From Natronorubrum bangense (GTDB taxonomy: Archaea; Halobacteriota; Halobacteria; Halobacteriales; Natrialbaceae), in assembly GCF_004799645.1 (NCBI RefSeq), contig NZ_CP031305.1, forward strand, positions 930,001 to 994,000: a stretch of 64,000 bases of DNA. The letters run 5' to 3'. Below the pieces are notes generated by a model. That model saw only the letters and a list, made by a program, of their open reading frames with translations, had not been told where the DNA came from and made no database searches. The translations under genes and the position numbers were made by a program. Of this stretch, positions 16,740 to 25,539 are shown one piece after another (the first letter of the stretch is position 1; each line of letters begins with the position of its first letter).

Positions 16740-17948
16740 ATGACATCACACACTGTCCGACTCGAGGAGGGCGGTTTCGTCCCGTTTTTTCGGTCGTACA
16801 CGAAGACGTGGATCCACGCCGTCGCGACGGCTGGGCTAACCGCGTTCGGGACGCTGACGATCGTTCACCGCTGGTTTGCCGGCCTCGCGCTCGCGATGTA
16901 CGTTGTTCCGCCCATCGTGCTCTATCTCCGCCAGCGAGGACGGCTCGAGGACGGCAGTGAGTCTCGAGCGGTCGACTCGCCGGAAGCAACACGACGCGAG
17001 CACTCCGAACCCGACGACAAGCGACCCCCCAGTGAAGGCGAACGACAGGCTGACCAGAACGACGCTTCGCCCGTCGGCTGGAACACGACCGAGACACCCA
17101 CGGACGCGACGCTGCACGACGTGACCGTCACCACGTCGAACGACGGCTACGCTGTTGGCGACGGTGGGATCGTCCTCTCGAGCGACGGCGACGAGTGGGA
17201 CGCCGTCCTCGAGGACGGGCCGGCGGCCAAGGGCACCGACCTCCGTGGCGTGGCTGCGACGGCAGACGGCGAGGCGATCTGGATCGCCGGCGACAGCGGC
17301 GTGCTCGGTCGCATCGACGGCAAGACCGGCCGCCACACGAACTATACGGCCCCGGAAGACATCACAGACAACTGGCTGGGCGTCGCCGTCGGCGGCTCGG
17401 GCGGCGACGAACGGGTGCTGTTGATCACTGGCTCCGGAGCCGTCGTTCGCGGCACCTACCGTGCTGGGACAGTCGACTGGGCAGGCCCAGACAAACCCGG
17501 CAGCGGCTCGAGTCTGTGCGCGATTGCGCTCGCCGACGCAGCGGTCGGCTACTGCTGTGATACCAACGACGCAGTCTTCGAGACGACCGACGGCGGCGAG
17601 TCGTTCGAGCGTATCGGCCTCGAGGGAGTCGACGGAACACTCACTGACATCGCAACGGGAGGACGCGAGGACTGCGCCGTCAGCGACGATACCGGCATCG
17701 TTCACCGCTACGATGGCTCGACGTGGACACCTGATCGCGTCGTCGACGGTTCGCTGTCGGGACTGGCCCGTCACGTGGACCGAACAGTCGCGTGTGCTGG
17801 CGACGGCAGCGTCCTCGAGCGGAGATCCCCCGGGGCCGAATGGGATCGGTTCGACACGGACACGGCTAGCTCGTTGCTGGCAGTCTCGCTCGGCCCGGCT
17901 CGTGCGGTGGCGGTCGGTGAAGGTGGGACCGTGGTCGAACACAGGTGA
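16740..17948 (+). CDS. Membrane-anchored beta-propeller protein (BNR/HCF136-like repeats)
   Basis: A 402-residue protein. Residues 20-65 hold two hydrophobic segments (WIHAVATAGLTAFGTLTIV and WFAGLALAMYVVPPIVLYL). A low-complexity acidic linker follows (about 70-120), then a repeat domain. Repeats are of the type DVTVTTSNDGYAVGDGGIVL, GVAATADGEAIWIAGDSGVL, FETTDGGESFERIGL and CAGDGSVLERR, each centred on G(D/E)GG or GDSG turns, as in photosystem II stability factor/BNR propellers. About six blades can be counted. The ATG at 16740 is used because the upstream frame is not protein-like. The function is unknown. It is 72 bp upstream of the P-type ATPase and may be cotranscribed with it. Confidence 0.75.
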   Translation: MTSHTVRLEEGGFVPFFRSYTKTWIHAVATAGLTAFGTLTIVHRWFAGLALAMYVVPPIVLYLRQRGRLEDGSESRAVDSPEATRREHSEPDDKRPPSEGERQADQNDASPVGWNTTETPTDATLHDVTVTTSNDGYAVGDGGIVLSSDGDEWDAVLEDGPAAKGTDLRGVAATADGEAIWIAGDSGVLGRIDGKTGRHTNYTAPEDITDNWLGVAVGGSGGDERVLLITGSGAVVRGTYRAGTVDWAGPDKPGSGSSLCAIALADAAVGYCCDTNDAVFETTDGGESFERIGLEGVDGTLTDIATGGREDCAVSDDTGIVHRYDGSTWTPDRVVDGSLSGLARHVDRTVACAGDGSVLERRSPGAEWDRFDTDTASSLLAVSLGPARAVAVGEGGTVVEHR

Positions 17949-18020
17949 CGAGACAGCACGCCCGGACGAGCAGCCGGTCGTCGACCACAGTTATTGTGCT
18001 CGGCGGTGGATCCATCTGTA

Positions 18021-20558
18021 GTGAGCGACCAGCGAACAGCCCACGACCGCTGTCGCCTCTGTGGGACGACGGTCACCGAGTCGAGCGACGAGACACCCCC
18101 AGAGACGGACGAGGATGGTCCGTTCTGCTCGAGTGGCTGTCGCAACGTCGTCGCGGCACTCGGAGCCGCCGACAGCGCCGAGACGGCCACTGCGGAGCCG
18201 ACGCCTGCGAAGACTGACGCCGACATCCAGAGTGAGGCACAGACACGGACGTTCTTTCGGATCGATGGCATGCATTCGGCGCTCTGTGAGGCGTATCTCG
18301 AGTCGATCGCCGAAAAGCAAGACGGCGTCTCGAACGCGGCGGCAAGCTACGTCACGGAGGCCGTTCGGGTCGATCACGATCCGGCACAGGTTTCCGCCGA
18401 GACACTCGAGGCTGTTCTGACTACGACCGGCTACACGGCGTACCGTCGCGAAGACGCGGCTGACGCGGCCGAGACTGATCCCCTCACAGCGGACTCGAAT
18501 GAGACACACCGATCCCGCGAGATGCGGGGGATGCGAAAACGCCGCTCGGAGGACATGCTCGAGATCCGGTACATCATCGGGATCGTCTTCGGCTCGTTTC
18601 TGCTGGTGCCGTACATGACCGTGTTTTATCCGGTGTATCTCTCCGCGTTCACCGACTACTGGCTGTTCGGGCTCTACGGCGAGGCGTTTGCGAGTTTCGA
18701 CGGCATGCTGTTCCTGCCGATCTTTTTCGTGGTGACCGGGATCGTGCTCTATCTGACCGGGATGCCGCTTTTGCGTGGTGCGTACGTGAGTTTGTGGCTC
18801 CGACGGCCGAGTACACATCTGTTTGCGGCGCTGACGATCGTCGCCGCCTTCTGTTATGGGACGATCTCGTTCGTCGTTGGCGATCCCCAGATCTATTACG
18901 ACCTGACGATTCTCGTCGCCGCCACCGTGATGGCCGCGGTTTTCTACGAAGAGACGGTCAAGCGCACGGCGCTGAATCGGCTGACCGATCTCACGGTCTC
19001 GCAAGTCGGGACGGCCCGTGTCCTCGAGTCCGATGGAAGGACTCGAGAGTTGTCGGTCGAAGACGTCGACGCCACCGACCGCCTGCTCGTTCGCGCGGGC
19101 GAACGAATCCCGGTCGATGGCACGCTCGCTGAAGGCGAGTGTACGGTCGACGAGGCGGTCGTCACCGGCGAGTCGCTCCCGGTCTCGAAATCCGTCGGCG
19201 ACGAAGTGGTCGGCGGCTCCGTCGTGACGGGCAACGCTGCCGTCGTCGCCGTCGGCACGCAAACGACGAGCAGCATCGATCAGCTGACACGCACCGTCTG
19301 GAATCTTCAGAGCGCCGACCACGGCGTTCAGCGACGGGCCGACGCCCTCGCCGGGATGCTCCTCCCGCTCGTTGTGGGTGTCGTCATCGCCGTCGGTCTG
19401 GGAGCAGTGCTCCTTGGTGCGGGCGTCATGGCCACGACGACGGCTGTCCTCCTGGCAGTCATCGTCGCGAGTCCGTGGGCACTCGGGCTCGCAACCCCGT
19501 GTTCGATCGCGACGAGCATCCGCGACGCACTCGAGTCCGGAATCGTCGTCTTCGACGAGAGCGTCTTCGAACGGCTCCGCGCAGTCGACGTCGTCGTCTT
19601 CGACAAGACGGGGACGCTGACGACCGGCGAGATGACCGTCCTCGAGGCAGACGCCCCACAAGAGCTCCTCGCTGCGGCCGGCGTGATCGAACGCCGTGGC
19701 GCACATCCCGCCGCAGCCGCGATCGAGAACGCCTTCGCCGACGGCCTCGAGCGCGACTCGACACGAACCGACGGCGGCGTTATGAATGAGGGCGCAGACG
19801 ACGAGCGCGAGGGACAGATTCAGGCGTTCGAACGCCACGCGACCGGCGTCGAGGGGACCATCGACGGCCAGCGAGTGCTCGTCGGCCACCCCGACCTCTT
19901 TCACGAACAGGGGTGGACGTTCGAGGACGGCCTCGAGCAGCAAGTTGCGGCCGTTCGAGACGACGGTCACCTCCCTGTCATCGTCGGTCGTGACGGCCAC
20001 GCAGCGGGGATCATCGTCGTCGGTGACGAACCGCGTGAGGAGTGGACACAGACGGTGACGGCGCTTGCCGACAACGGCATCGACGTCGTGGTCTTGACCG
20101 GTGACGACGACTCGGCGACGGCTCGGTTCCGAACCCACCCGGGCATCGATCACGTCTTTGCAAACGTCTCGCCGGCCGGGAAGACGGCAGCGATCAGACG
20201 GCTGCGAGCCGACAACTGCGTGGCGATGGTTGGCGACGGGACGAACGATGCACCCGCTCTCGCTGCGGCAGATCTGGGCATCTCACTCGGTGGCGGGACG
20301 GCGCTCGCCGCCGATGCAGCCGATCTCGCGATCGTCGAGGACGACCTCACTGCCGTCGAGCGCGCGTTCGAACTCGCACGTGGCGCTCGCCGGCGTGTCG
20401 TGCAGAATCTCTGGCTCGCGCTCGTCTACAACGCGATCGTGATCCCCGTCGCGCTGGCAGGGCTGTTGAGCCCCGTGATCACAACCGCGGCGCTGGCTGC
20501 CAGTGGCCTGCTGATCGTCGGCAACGCCTCACGATCACTGCTCGAGGACGGCGAATGA
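18021..20558 (+). CDS. Heavy-metal P1B-like ATPase with N-terminal Cys cluster and atypical SPW transport motif
   Basis: About 845 residues from the GTG at 18021 (MSDQRTAHDRCRLCG). The order is a CRLCG...FCSSGC cluster (YHS/TRASH-like, residues 11-45), an HMA-like domain (about 75-140), membrane helices, the actuator loop with VVTGES, a P-domain with DKTGTLT (Asp528 phosphorylated), an N-domain HP motif (RRGAHPAAAAI) and the hinge GDGTNDAPALAAADLGIS. In the sixth helix the usual CPC/SPC metal site is SPW (ASPWALGLATPCS, about residue 484). In the HMA the GMxCxxC loop is GMHSALC, lacking the first Cys. The ATPase core is intact, so it should pump, but the cargo is uncertain: copper is the default guess and the altered ligands argue against a standard CopA. 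No metalloregulator is adjacent. Confidence 0.88.
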   Translation: MSDQRTAHDRCRLCGTTVTESSDETPPETDEDGPFCSSGCRNVVAALGAADSAETATAEPTPAKTDADIQSEAQTRTFFRIDGMHSALCEAYLESIAEKQDGVSNAAASYVTEAVRVDHDPAQVSAETLEAVLTTTGYTAYRREDAADAAETDPLTADSNETHRSREMRGMRKRRSEDMLEIRYIIGIVFGSFLLVPYMTVFYPVYLSAFTDYWLFGLYGEAFASFDGMLFLPIFFVVTGIVLYLTGMPLLRGAYVSLWLRRPSTHLFAALTIVAAFCYGTISFVVGDPQIYYDLTILVAATVMAAVFYEETVKRTALNRLTDLTVSQVGTARVLESDGRTRELSVEDVDATDRLLVRAGERIPVDGTLAEGECTVDEAVVTGESLPVSKSVGDEVVGGSVVTGNAAVVAVGTQTTSSIDQLTRTVWNLQSADHGVQRRADALAGMLLPLVVGVVIAVGLGAVLLGAGVMATTTAVLLAVIVASPWALGLATPCSIATSIRDALESGIVVFDESVFERLRAVDVVVFDKTGTLTTGEMTVLEADAPQELLAAAGVIERRGAHPAAAAIENAFADGLERDSTRTDGGVMNEGADDEREGQIQAFERHATGVEGTIDGQRVLVGHPDLFHEQGWTFEDGLEQQVAAVRDDGHLPVIVGRDGHAAGIIVVGDEPREEWTQTVTALADNGIDVVVLTGDDDSATARFRTHPGIDHVFANVSPAGKTAAIRRLRADNCVAMVGDGTNDAPALAAADLGISLGGGTALAADAADLAIVEDDLTAVERAFELARGARRRVVQNLWLALVYNAIVIPVALAGLLSPVITTAALAASGLLIVGNASRSLLEDGE

Positions 20559-20727
20559 ACGCTTTCGAGGAGTAGTCCGGTCTCGAGACGTTCAGTTCGA
20601 TGATAGCAGTACTTGATAGCGCTCCGTCACGTAGGACTCGTATGACCGTCTTCGAGAGTGGTGGTCGTCCGTCCAGTGGGGTCGTCCCAGTCGATTACAC
20701 GAGCCGACAGCAGCGAGGGGAGCGCTG

Positions 20728-21285
20728 ATGGGCCGCGTGCTCGTCGCTTTCGGCTCGAGCGAGGGCCAGACGGCGACGATCGCCGAACGGATCGGTGACA
20801 CCCTCGAGGACGCGGGCCACGACGTCGTCGTTGTGCACGCGAAACACCCGCCAGCGGAGCTCGATCCGGGGCGTTACGATGGCGTCATCGTCGGCGCATC
20901 GATCCACATGGGGTCTCACCAGTCGTACGTCGAATCGTTCGTCGACAAGCACAGCGAGGCCCTGAATCGCGTCCCATCGGCGTTTTTCTCGGTTAGCCTG
21001 ACGGCCGCACACCCGGATCCTGACGACCGCGAGCCAGCCCAGGAGATCCTCGAGGCGTTCCTCGAGGAGACGGGCTGGGAGCCAGACACCACGCTGCTGG
21101 TCGCCGGTGCACTCAAATACAGCGGGTACGGCCTGTTGAAACGCGTCGTCATGCGCCGGATCGCGGGGAAAGCCGGCGGCGACACCGACACTGCACGTGA
21201 CTACGAGTACACCGACTGGGACGAACTCGAGGCGTTCATCGATGCGTTCAGGGCGTTGCTTCCCGACGCACCCGAACAGTCCTGA
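20728..21285 (+). CDS. Flavodoxin-domain protein (HemG-like protoporphyrinogen oxidase family)
   Basis: A 185-residue protein with one flavodoxin fold. The FMN phosphate loop is seen at the N-terminus as VAFGSSEGQTATIAERI, and the second flavin loop is VIVGASIHMGSHQSYVESF. The sequence KYSGYGLLKRVVMRRIAGK near the C-terminus resembles the menaquinone-dependent protoporphyrinogen IX dehydrogenase HemG. That enzyme role is possible, but many haloarchaeal proteins of this type are uncharacterised, so I call only the domain. Its TGA directly abuts the stop of the convergent Mrr-like nuclease gene (21285/21286), so the transcripts must overlap. Confidence 0.85.
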   Translation: MGRVLVAFGSSEGQTATIAERIGDTLEDAGHDVVVVHAKHPPAELDPGRYDGVIVGASIHMGSHQSYVESFVDKHSEALNRVPSAFFSVSLTAAHPDPDDREPAQEILEAFLEETGWEPDTTLLVAGALKYSGYGLLKRVVMRRIAGKAGGDTDTARDYEYTDWDELEAFIDAFRALLPDAPEQS

Positions 21286-22644
21286 TCAGAGGCCACCGAC
21301 AGAACTCGCGACAAGGAGTGTCACGACCAGCAGGGCAAGCACGGCTCCGACGGCCAGCGGGACGTTTTCCTGTGCCTTCTCGATGACGGACATCTCGTCG
21401 TACTGCTCGCGGAACGCCTCGAGATTGGCCTCGTCGGAGAAGTACTTCGTTTTGAACGCGAAGCGTTCGGTGACGGCACAGCCGTGACAGACCGGGTCGC
21501 CCTCGAGTCGCTCCGTTTCGATGTGGTCGTCGCAGTTGATGCTGCCGCAGTTGGCACAGTAGGTGTACGACTCGCTCGCGCCAGCAGTCTCGCAGTGGAC
21601 ACACCCCTGAAGATCGTTGGTTGTGGTCGACCGCGAGGGGCCAGCAGCGTAGTAGCTGTACTCGTACTCGTATTCGCCAAGCGAGAGCAGCGAACGGACG
21701 TGTGGGACGTAGACTGGATCGATCTCCTGAACCGAGATATCCGAGCGCGTTGGCGTACAGGTCTTCTCGTAGTCGACGTTGTTCCCGCCCGTGTAGTGGA
21801 CCGTCGTCGTGTGGGCCTGCCGGAGGCGGTCGATCGCCCACTCCTTGTACGCCGTCTCGGTCTGGCCGAAACGCTTGCGCTCGACGCCGTCGAACGTCGC
21901 CTCGAGCGCCGCGTCCTCGAGGTCGATCCGGGGTGCCGTTCGGGTCGCGACGAGGTCTCGCACGTCACCAGTCGCCACGGCGGGCGCGTCGCGGTCGGCG
22001 TGAATAACGAACTCGTTTGCCTCATCGATCCGGTGGATGACGCCGACGGACGTCTCGAACGTGGCGTCCGTTCGCGCGCGGACAGTCACCATCGGCTCGA
22101 GTGAGACCGTCGTCTCCGGTGTGGGGATGGTGACGGCCTCGAGATTGTCGATCTCCCGGACGGCTTCGAAGACCGGGGCGTCCCGGCCAGCGGTGGGGTG
22201 GACCGGCTGGAGGGTTTCGTGACACAGGATCTCGATCCGGCCGTTGTAGAGGTTCATCCCGATCTCCTCACCGATCTCTCGGAGGGCTTGCCCATCGAGG
22301 AGTTCGACGCCGCCGTCGCCGTCACCCAGTTGGCGGGCGTACTCGCGGGCAGGGTCGGTGAATCGGCCGGTCGTCGCCACCATCCCGCGGACCGGACCGT
22401 CGTACTCGTAGGTCGCCGCCGCCGAGTGGAGTTTCTGAATTACCGGGCGGCTTACAGTGTCCGTGTGTTTGCACTCGACGACGACCGCCCGCCGGGTCCC
22501 GTCGACGACCTCCTCCATCAGAATGTCTCGGCCCTCGTCGGCTGTCCGTCGTGATTGGCGGACGTTCTCGTAGCCGAGGTGTCGAAACACGTCCTCCATC
22601 AGGTCCTCGAACTCGTAGCCCGAGAGGTCGTCGAGTATCGCCAT
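21286..22644 (-). CDS. Mrr-type restriction endonuclease-like protein with zinc-binding region and C-terminal membrane anchor
   Basis: A 452-residue protein. Residues 1-130 form a Mrr_cat/RecB-like nuclease domain: LSGYEFEDLMEDVFRHLGY, DEGRDILMEE and VVVECKHTDT supply the E...D...ExK active-site pattern. A middle region (about 150-340) of mixed strands has no family I recognise. At about 355-405 four Cys pairs (CVHC, CANCGS, CDDH, CHGC) form a zinc-binding region. The final 25 residues (PLAVGAVLALLVVTLLVASSVGG) are a clear transmembrane segment. No methyltransferase gene is adjacent, so it is not a conventional R-M pair. The predicted protein is a membrane-tethered nuclease, possibly acting on incoming or damaged DNA. 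Confidence 0.82.
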   Translation of the reverse strand: MAILDDLSGYEFEDLMEDVFRHLGYENVRQSRRTADEGRDILMEEVVDGTRRAVVVECKHTDTVSRPVIQKLHSAAATYEYDGPVRGMVATTGRFTDPAREYARQLGDGDGGVELLDGQALREIGEEIGMNLYNGRIEILCHETLQPVHPTAGRDAPVFEAVREIDNLEAVTIPTPETTVSLEPMVTVRARTDATFETSVGVIHRIDEANEFVIHADRDAPAVATGDVRDLVATRTAPRIDLEDAALEATFDGVERKRFGQTETAYKEWAIDRLRQAHTTTVHYTGGNNVDYEKTCTPTRSDISVQEIDPVYVPHVRSLLSLGEYEYEYSYYAAGPSRSTTTNDLQGCVHCETAGASESYTYCANCGSINCDDHIETERLEGDPVCHGCAVTERFAFKTKYFSDEANLEAFREQYDEMSVIEKAQENVPLAVGAVLALLVVTLLVASSVGGL

Positions 22645-22771
22645 CGCGTTCAGGTCCGACTACCGAGTCGACCGCCGATAGCGTTTCGACTCGAGACAGT
22701 CTCGATTCCCGAACATCGGCACCCATTGCCGGGCCTGAAACGCCTTTTCACCCGTCCGTCGTTCGACGACT

Positions 22772-23176
22772 ATGTCGACCGATCCCGACGACCTCGAGTT
22801 GAGCGACGCCGAAGCTGAGGCACTCCACAACATGCAACTCGGTATCGAGTACGTCTATCGAGCCTACGGCAACTTGCTCGAGTTCCATCACGAACTCGGC
22901 CACGCGATGGACCGAATGAGCGACGCCGAAGACCGGCTTCGTGAGGCCGGCCACGAGGAGTGGGCGGACGAACTCCGGGACAACCATCTGCCAGCCGGGG
23001 CGATCAGCGACCAGTGGACGTTCGAACTCGTCGAAGAATTTTCGACTGCGTTTCTCGAGGAGGTCGACGCGTTCGAAGACGACGTTCGGGACGAACTGGC
23101 CGACGGCGTCGACCACGTCACCGAGCGTCGCCAGAAGCGACGGTTGCGCGAGCGAGCCAAACGGGACGACGACTGA
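22772..23176 (+). CDS. Conserved haloarchaeal helical protein of unknown function
   Basis: A 134-residue, very acidic, predicted all-helical protein (MSTDPDDLELSDAEAEALHN). The segments LGIEYVYRAYGNLLEFHHEL and WTFELVEEFSTAFLEEV look like amphipathic helices, and the C-terminus is basic/acidic mixed (RRQKRRLRERAKRDDD). Histidines cluster in EFHHELGHAMDRM, but the HELGH here is not accompanied by other metalloprotease features, so I do not call a peptidase. It is divergent from the Mrr-like gene and 100 bp upstream of the SolA-like oxidase. I recognise no named family. Confidence 0.65.
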   Translation: MSTDPDDLELSDAEAEALHNMQLGIEYVYRAYGNLLEFHHELGHAMDRMSDAEDRLREAGHEEWADELRDNHLPAGAISDQWTFELVEEFSTAFLEEVDAFEDDVRDELADGVDHVTERRQKRRLRERAKRDDD

Positions 23177-23275
23177 GCGGCGTGGCCGCACAAGCCAAAA
23201 GGGTGTGGAGACGCCGGTAGACGTCCACCAGTCCGAACACCAACTGTTTTCGCGCTCGTCGTTACATCGTCTGCT

Positions 23276-24406
23276 ATGGCTGATCGGTACGACGTGATCG
23301 TCCTCGGTGTCGGCGGGATGGGCAGCGCGACAGTCGCACACCTCGCTGAACGCGGTGTCGACGTACTCGGCCTCGAGCGCTACGATATCCCACATAGCTA
23401 CGGCTCTTCACACGGGAGCACCCGGATCATCCGGCTGGCCTACGCCGAACATCCCGCGTACGTCCCGCTGTTGGAACGGGCGTACGAACTGTGGGACGAC
23501 CTCGAGGCTGATCACGATCGGCAGCTACGCTACCGAACCGGCTCGATCGACGCCGGGCCGGCCGGCGACCCGCTCGTCGAGGGATCGAGACGTTCCTGTG
23601 AGGAACACGGCCTCACGTACGAACAGCTCTCGGGTGCGGAACTCGGCGAGCGATATCCGGGCTACGGGCTGCCCGAGGAGTACGAAGCGATCTACCAGCC
23701 CGACGGTGGCTATCTCGTCCCTGAGCAGTGTATCATCGCCCACGTCAACCGCGCCCATCGAGCGGGTGCGACGATCCGCGCTCGAGAACGCGTCGTCGAC
23801 TGGCAGCCAACGGCCGACGGCGGCGTTCGCGTCGAAACCGATTACGACCGATACAAGGCAGACAAACTGGTGCTCACTGCGGGTTCCTGGGCAGCCCAGT
23901 TCGTCGACGCACTCGAGGGCGTCGCTGTTCCCGAGCGACAGGTCCTCGCGTGGCTCCAGCCCCACGAACCCGACCTGTTTACGCCAGCGCAGTTCCCGGT
24001 CTGGAACCTGCAGGTGCCCGAGGGCCGTTACTACGGCTTCCCCGTCCACGACGTGCCGGGGTTCAAGTTCGGCCGCTACAACCATCGCGAAGAAACGGTC
24101 GATCCCGACGCCCTCGAGCGCGAACCCACACAGGCAGACGAACGACTGCTTCGAACGTTTGCCGAACAGTACTTCGCCGACGGCGCAGGACCGACGATGC
24201 GCCTGCAGACCTGCCTGTTTACCAACACGCCTGACGATCACTTCGTTCTCGATACGCTGCCCGACCATCCACAGGTCACCGTCGGCGCTGGCTTCTCGGG
24301 CCACGGGTTCAAATTCGCCAGTGTGATCGGCGAGATCCTGGCTGACCTTGCACTCGAGGGCGAGACTGACCATCCGACTGAGCTGTTCTCGATCGATCGG
24401 TTCTGA
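23276..24406 (+). CDS. solA: FAD-dependent N-methyl amino acid oxidase (SolA/monomeric sarcosine oxidase family)
   Basis: A 376-residue flavoprotein of the DAO superfamily. The FAD-binding Rossmann motif is DVIVLGVGGMGSATVAHLA at residues 6-24, and SYGSSHGSTRIIRLAY is the conserved segment around the isoalloxazine. In monomeric sarcosine oxidases a Cys in the C-terminal half carries covalent FAD; here TCLFTNTPDDHFVLD contains that Cys (M-R-L-Q-T-C). Family members oxidise N-methyl amino acids such as sarcosine or N-methyltryptophan, producing formaldehyde and hydrogen peroxide; the substrate here is not determined. The gene converges with the LLM oxidoreductase, with 15 bp between their stops. 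Confidence 0.88.
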   Translation: MADRYDVIVLGVGGMGSATVAHLAERGVDVLGLERYDIPHSYGSSHGSTRIIRLAYAEHPAYVPLLERAYELWDDLEADHDRQLRYRTGSIDAGPAGDPLVEGSRRSCEEHGLTYEQLSGAELGERYPGYGLPEEYEAIYQPDGGYLVPEQCIIAHVNRAHRAGATIRARERVVDWQPTADGGVRVETDYDRYKADKLVLTAGSWAAQFVDALEGVAVPERQVLAWLQPHEPDLFTPAQFPVWNLQVPEGRYYGFPVHDVPGFKFGRYNHREETVDPDALEREPTQADERLLRTFAEQYFADGAGPTMRLQTCLFTNTPDDHFVLDTLPDHPQVTVGAGFSGHGFKFASVIGEILADLALEGETDHPTELFSIDRF

Positions 24407-24421
24407 CGCATCGACACGCCA

Positions 24422-25342
24422 CTACAGCGTGTCGATAACCTCGTCGGCGAACGTCGACAGCGCGGCTTCTTTGTCGTCGTTCTGGATACCGACGATGGCG
24501 TGGTCGAGACCGTACTCCTCGAGCCGTCGGAAGTAGTCCTGGAACCACTCGATGCCGGCGTGAAAGCCCAGATGGAGCGGCTCGGGCGCTGCCGTTGGAT
24601 CGTCAGCCAGTTCGACGCGAATCGCGATCGCGAACGGTTTCTCGCCCGCCGCCTCGCGCCAGTCTGCGAGATAGTTCTGGAGGGTGCGTTCGGGCAGGTG
24701 ATAGAACAGCCAGCCGTCGCCGTGGTCGGCGATCCACTCCTGAGATTGGCGGGCGTAGCCGGTCGGCAACAGCGGAATCGTCCCCGTCGTCGGCTTCGGC
24801 ACCACGTCGAGGTCGCCCTCGAGCGCCCCCCACTGGCCTTCGAGCTCCGGGAACTCCTCGCGCCAGACGGTTCGCATCGCCTCGACGGACTCGCGAAACA
24901 GCTGGCCACGTTCCTCATGATCGACGTCGTAGGCCGGGTACTCCGGGTCGCGGTCGCCGGAGGCGACGCCGAGGACGAGCCGGCCATCCGAGAGCTGGTC
25001 GACCGTCGCCGCGGATTTCGCGACGTGAAGCGGATGCCGGAGCGTGAGCACGACGCTCGAGGTGCCAAGTGCGATATCGTCGGTGTGGGCGGCGACGTGA
25101 GAGAGCCACGGCCAGGTGTCGAACGTCTGGCCGGCGTCGCCGAACTTCGGCCAGTAGGTCGGGACGTCCCGCGCCCAGAGGCCGTCGAAACCGACAGCCT
25201 CGGCGTGTTTCGCGAGGTCGATCTCGCGTCCGGGAGCAGGCGTGGATCGGTTCGTGCCGGTGAGAGGAAAGCCCGCGCCGAAGGTCAGTCCATCGCGGTC
25301 GAACAGCCGCCGGTAGCCCGCGTTGGCGTCGTCGGGAGACAT
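24422..25342 (-). CDS. LLM-class flavin-dependent oxidoreductase
   Basis: A 306-residue luciferase-like monooxygenase-fold protein. Typical elements are LAKHAEAVGFDGLWARDVP near the N-terminus, ALGTSSVVLTLRHPLHVAKS, the flavin-phosphate region DQLSDGRLVLGVASGDRDPE and GYARQSQEWIADHGDGWLFY. Such enzymes use FMN or F420; haloarchaea make F420, and the exact cofactor cannot be read from the sequence. The TIM-barrel is full length. No partner reductase is nearby. It converges with the SolA-like gene. Confidence 0.87.
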   Translation of the reverse strand: MSPDDANAGYRRLFDRDGLTFGAGFPLTGTNRSTPAPGREIDLAKHAEAVGFDGLWARDVPTYWPKFGDAGQTFDTWPWLSHVAAHTDDIALGTSSVVLTLRHPLHVAKSAATVDQLSDGRLVLGVASGDRDPEYPAYDVDHEERGQLFRESVEAMRTVWREEFPELEGQWGALEGDLDVVPKPTTGTIPLLPTGYARQSQEWIADHGDGWLFYHLPERTLQNYLADWREAAGEKPFAIAIRVELADDPTAAPEPLHLGFHAGIEWFQDYFRRLEEYGLDHAIVGIQNDDKEAALSTFADEVIDTL

Positions 25343-25539
25343 TCGATCGAGTTATCGGCCCGATCTACAAGACGGTGTTTGTTCACAACGGCTCGACACC
25401 GTCACAGCGTACTCGAGTAGGGTCGTCGCTCCCCATCGAATTCGGCTCCGGCAGACACGGTCGCTGGCTCGTCGCTGCTGTCTCGAGGCCGGCCGTCGAG
25501 TTCCGCGCGTTTATTGCCGCCGCGCTGAGAGCCACCGCT

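Noticed and set aside
17991..20153. 720-codon open frame on the minus strand opposite the P-type ATPase
   Set aside because: It is a shadow frame of the GC-rich ATPase gene: Arg/His/Asp-rich, low-complexity, no domain, while the plus strand has all P-type ATPase motifs.
22772..23176. HELGH in the 134-residue protein as a zinc protease
   Set aside because: No further ligand, no hydrophobic active-site helix context; the match is likely chance in a helical acidic protein.
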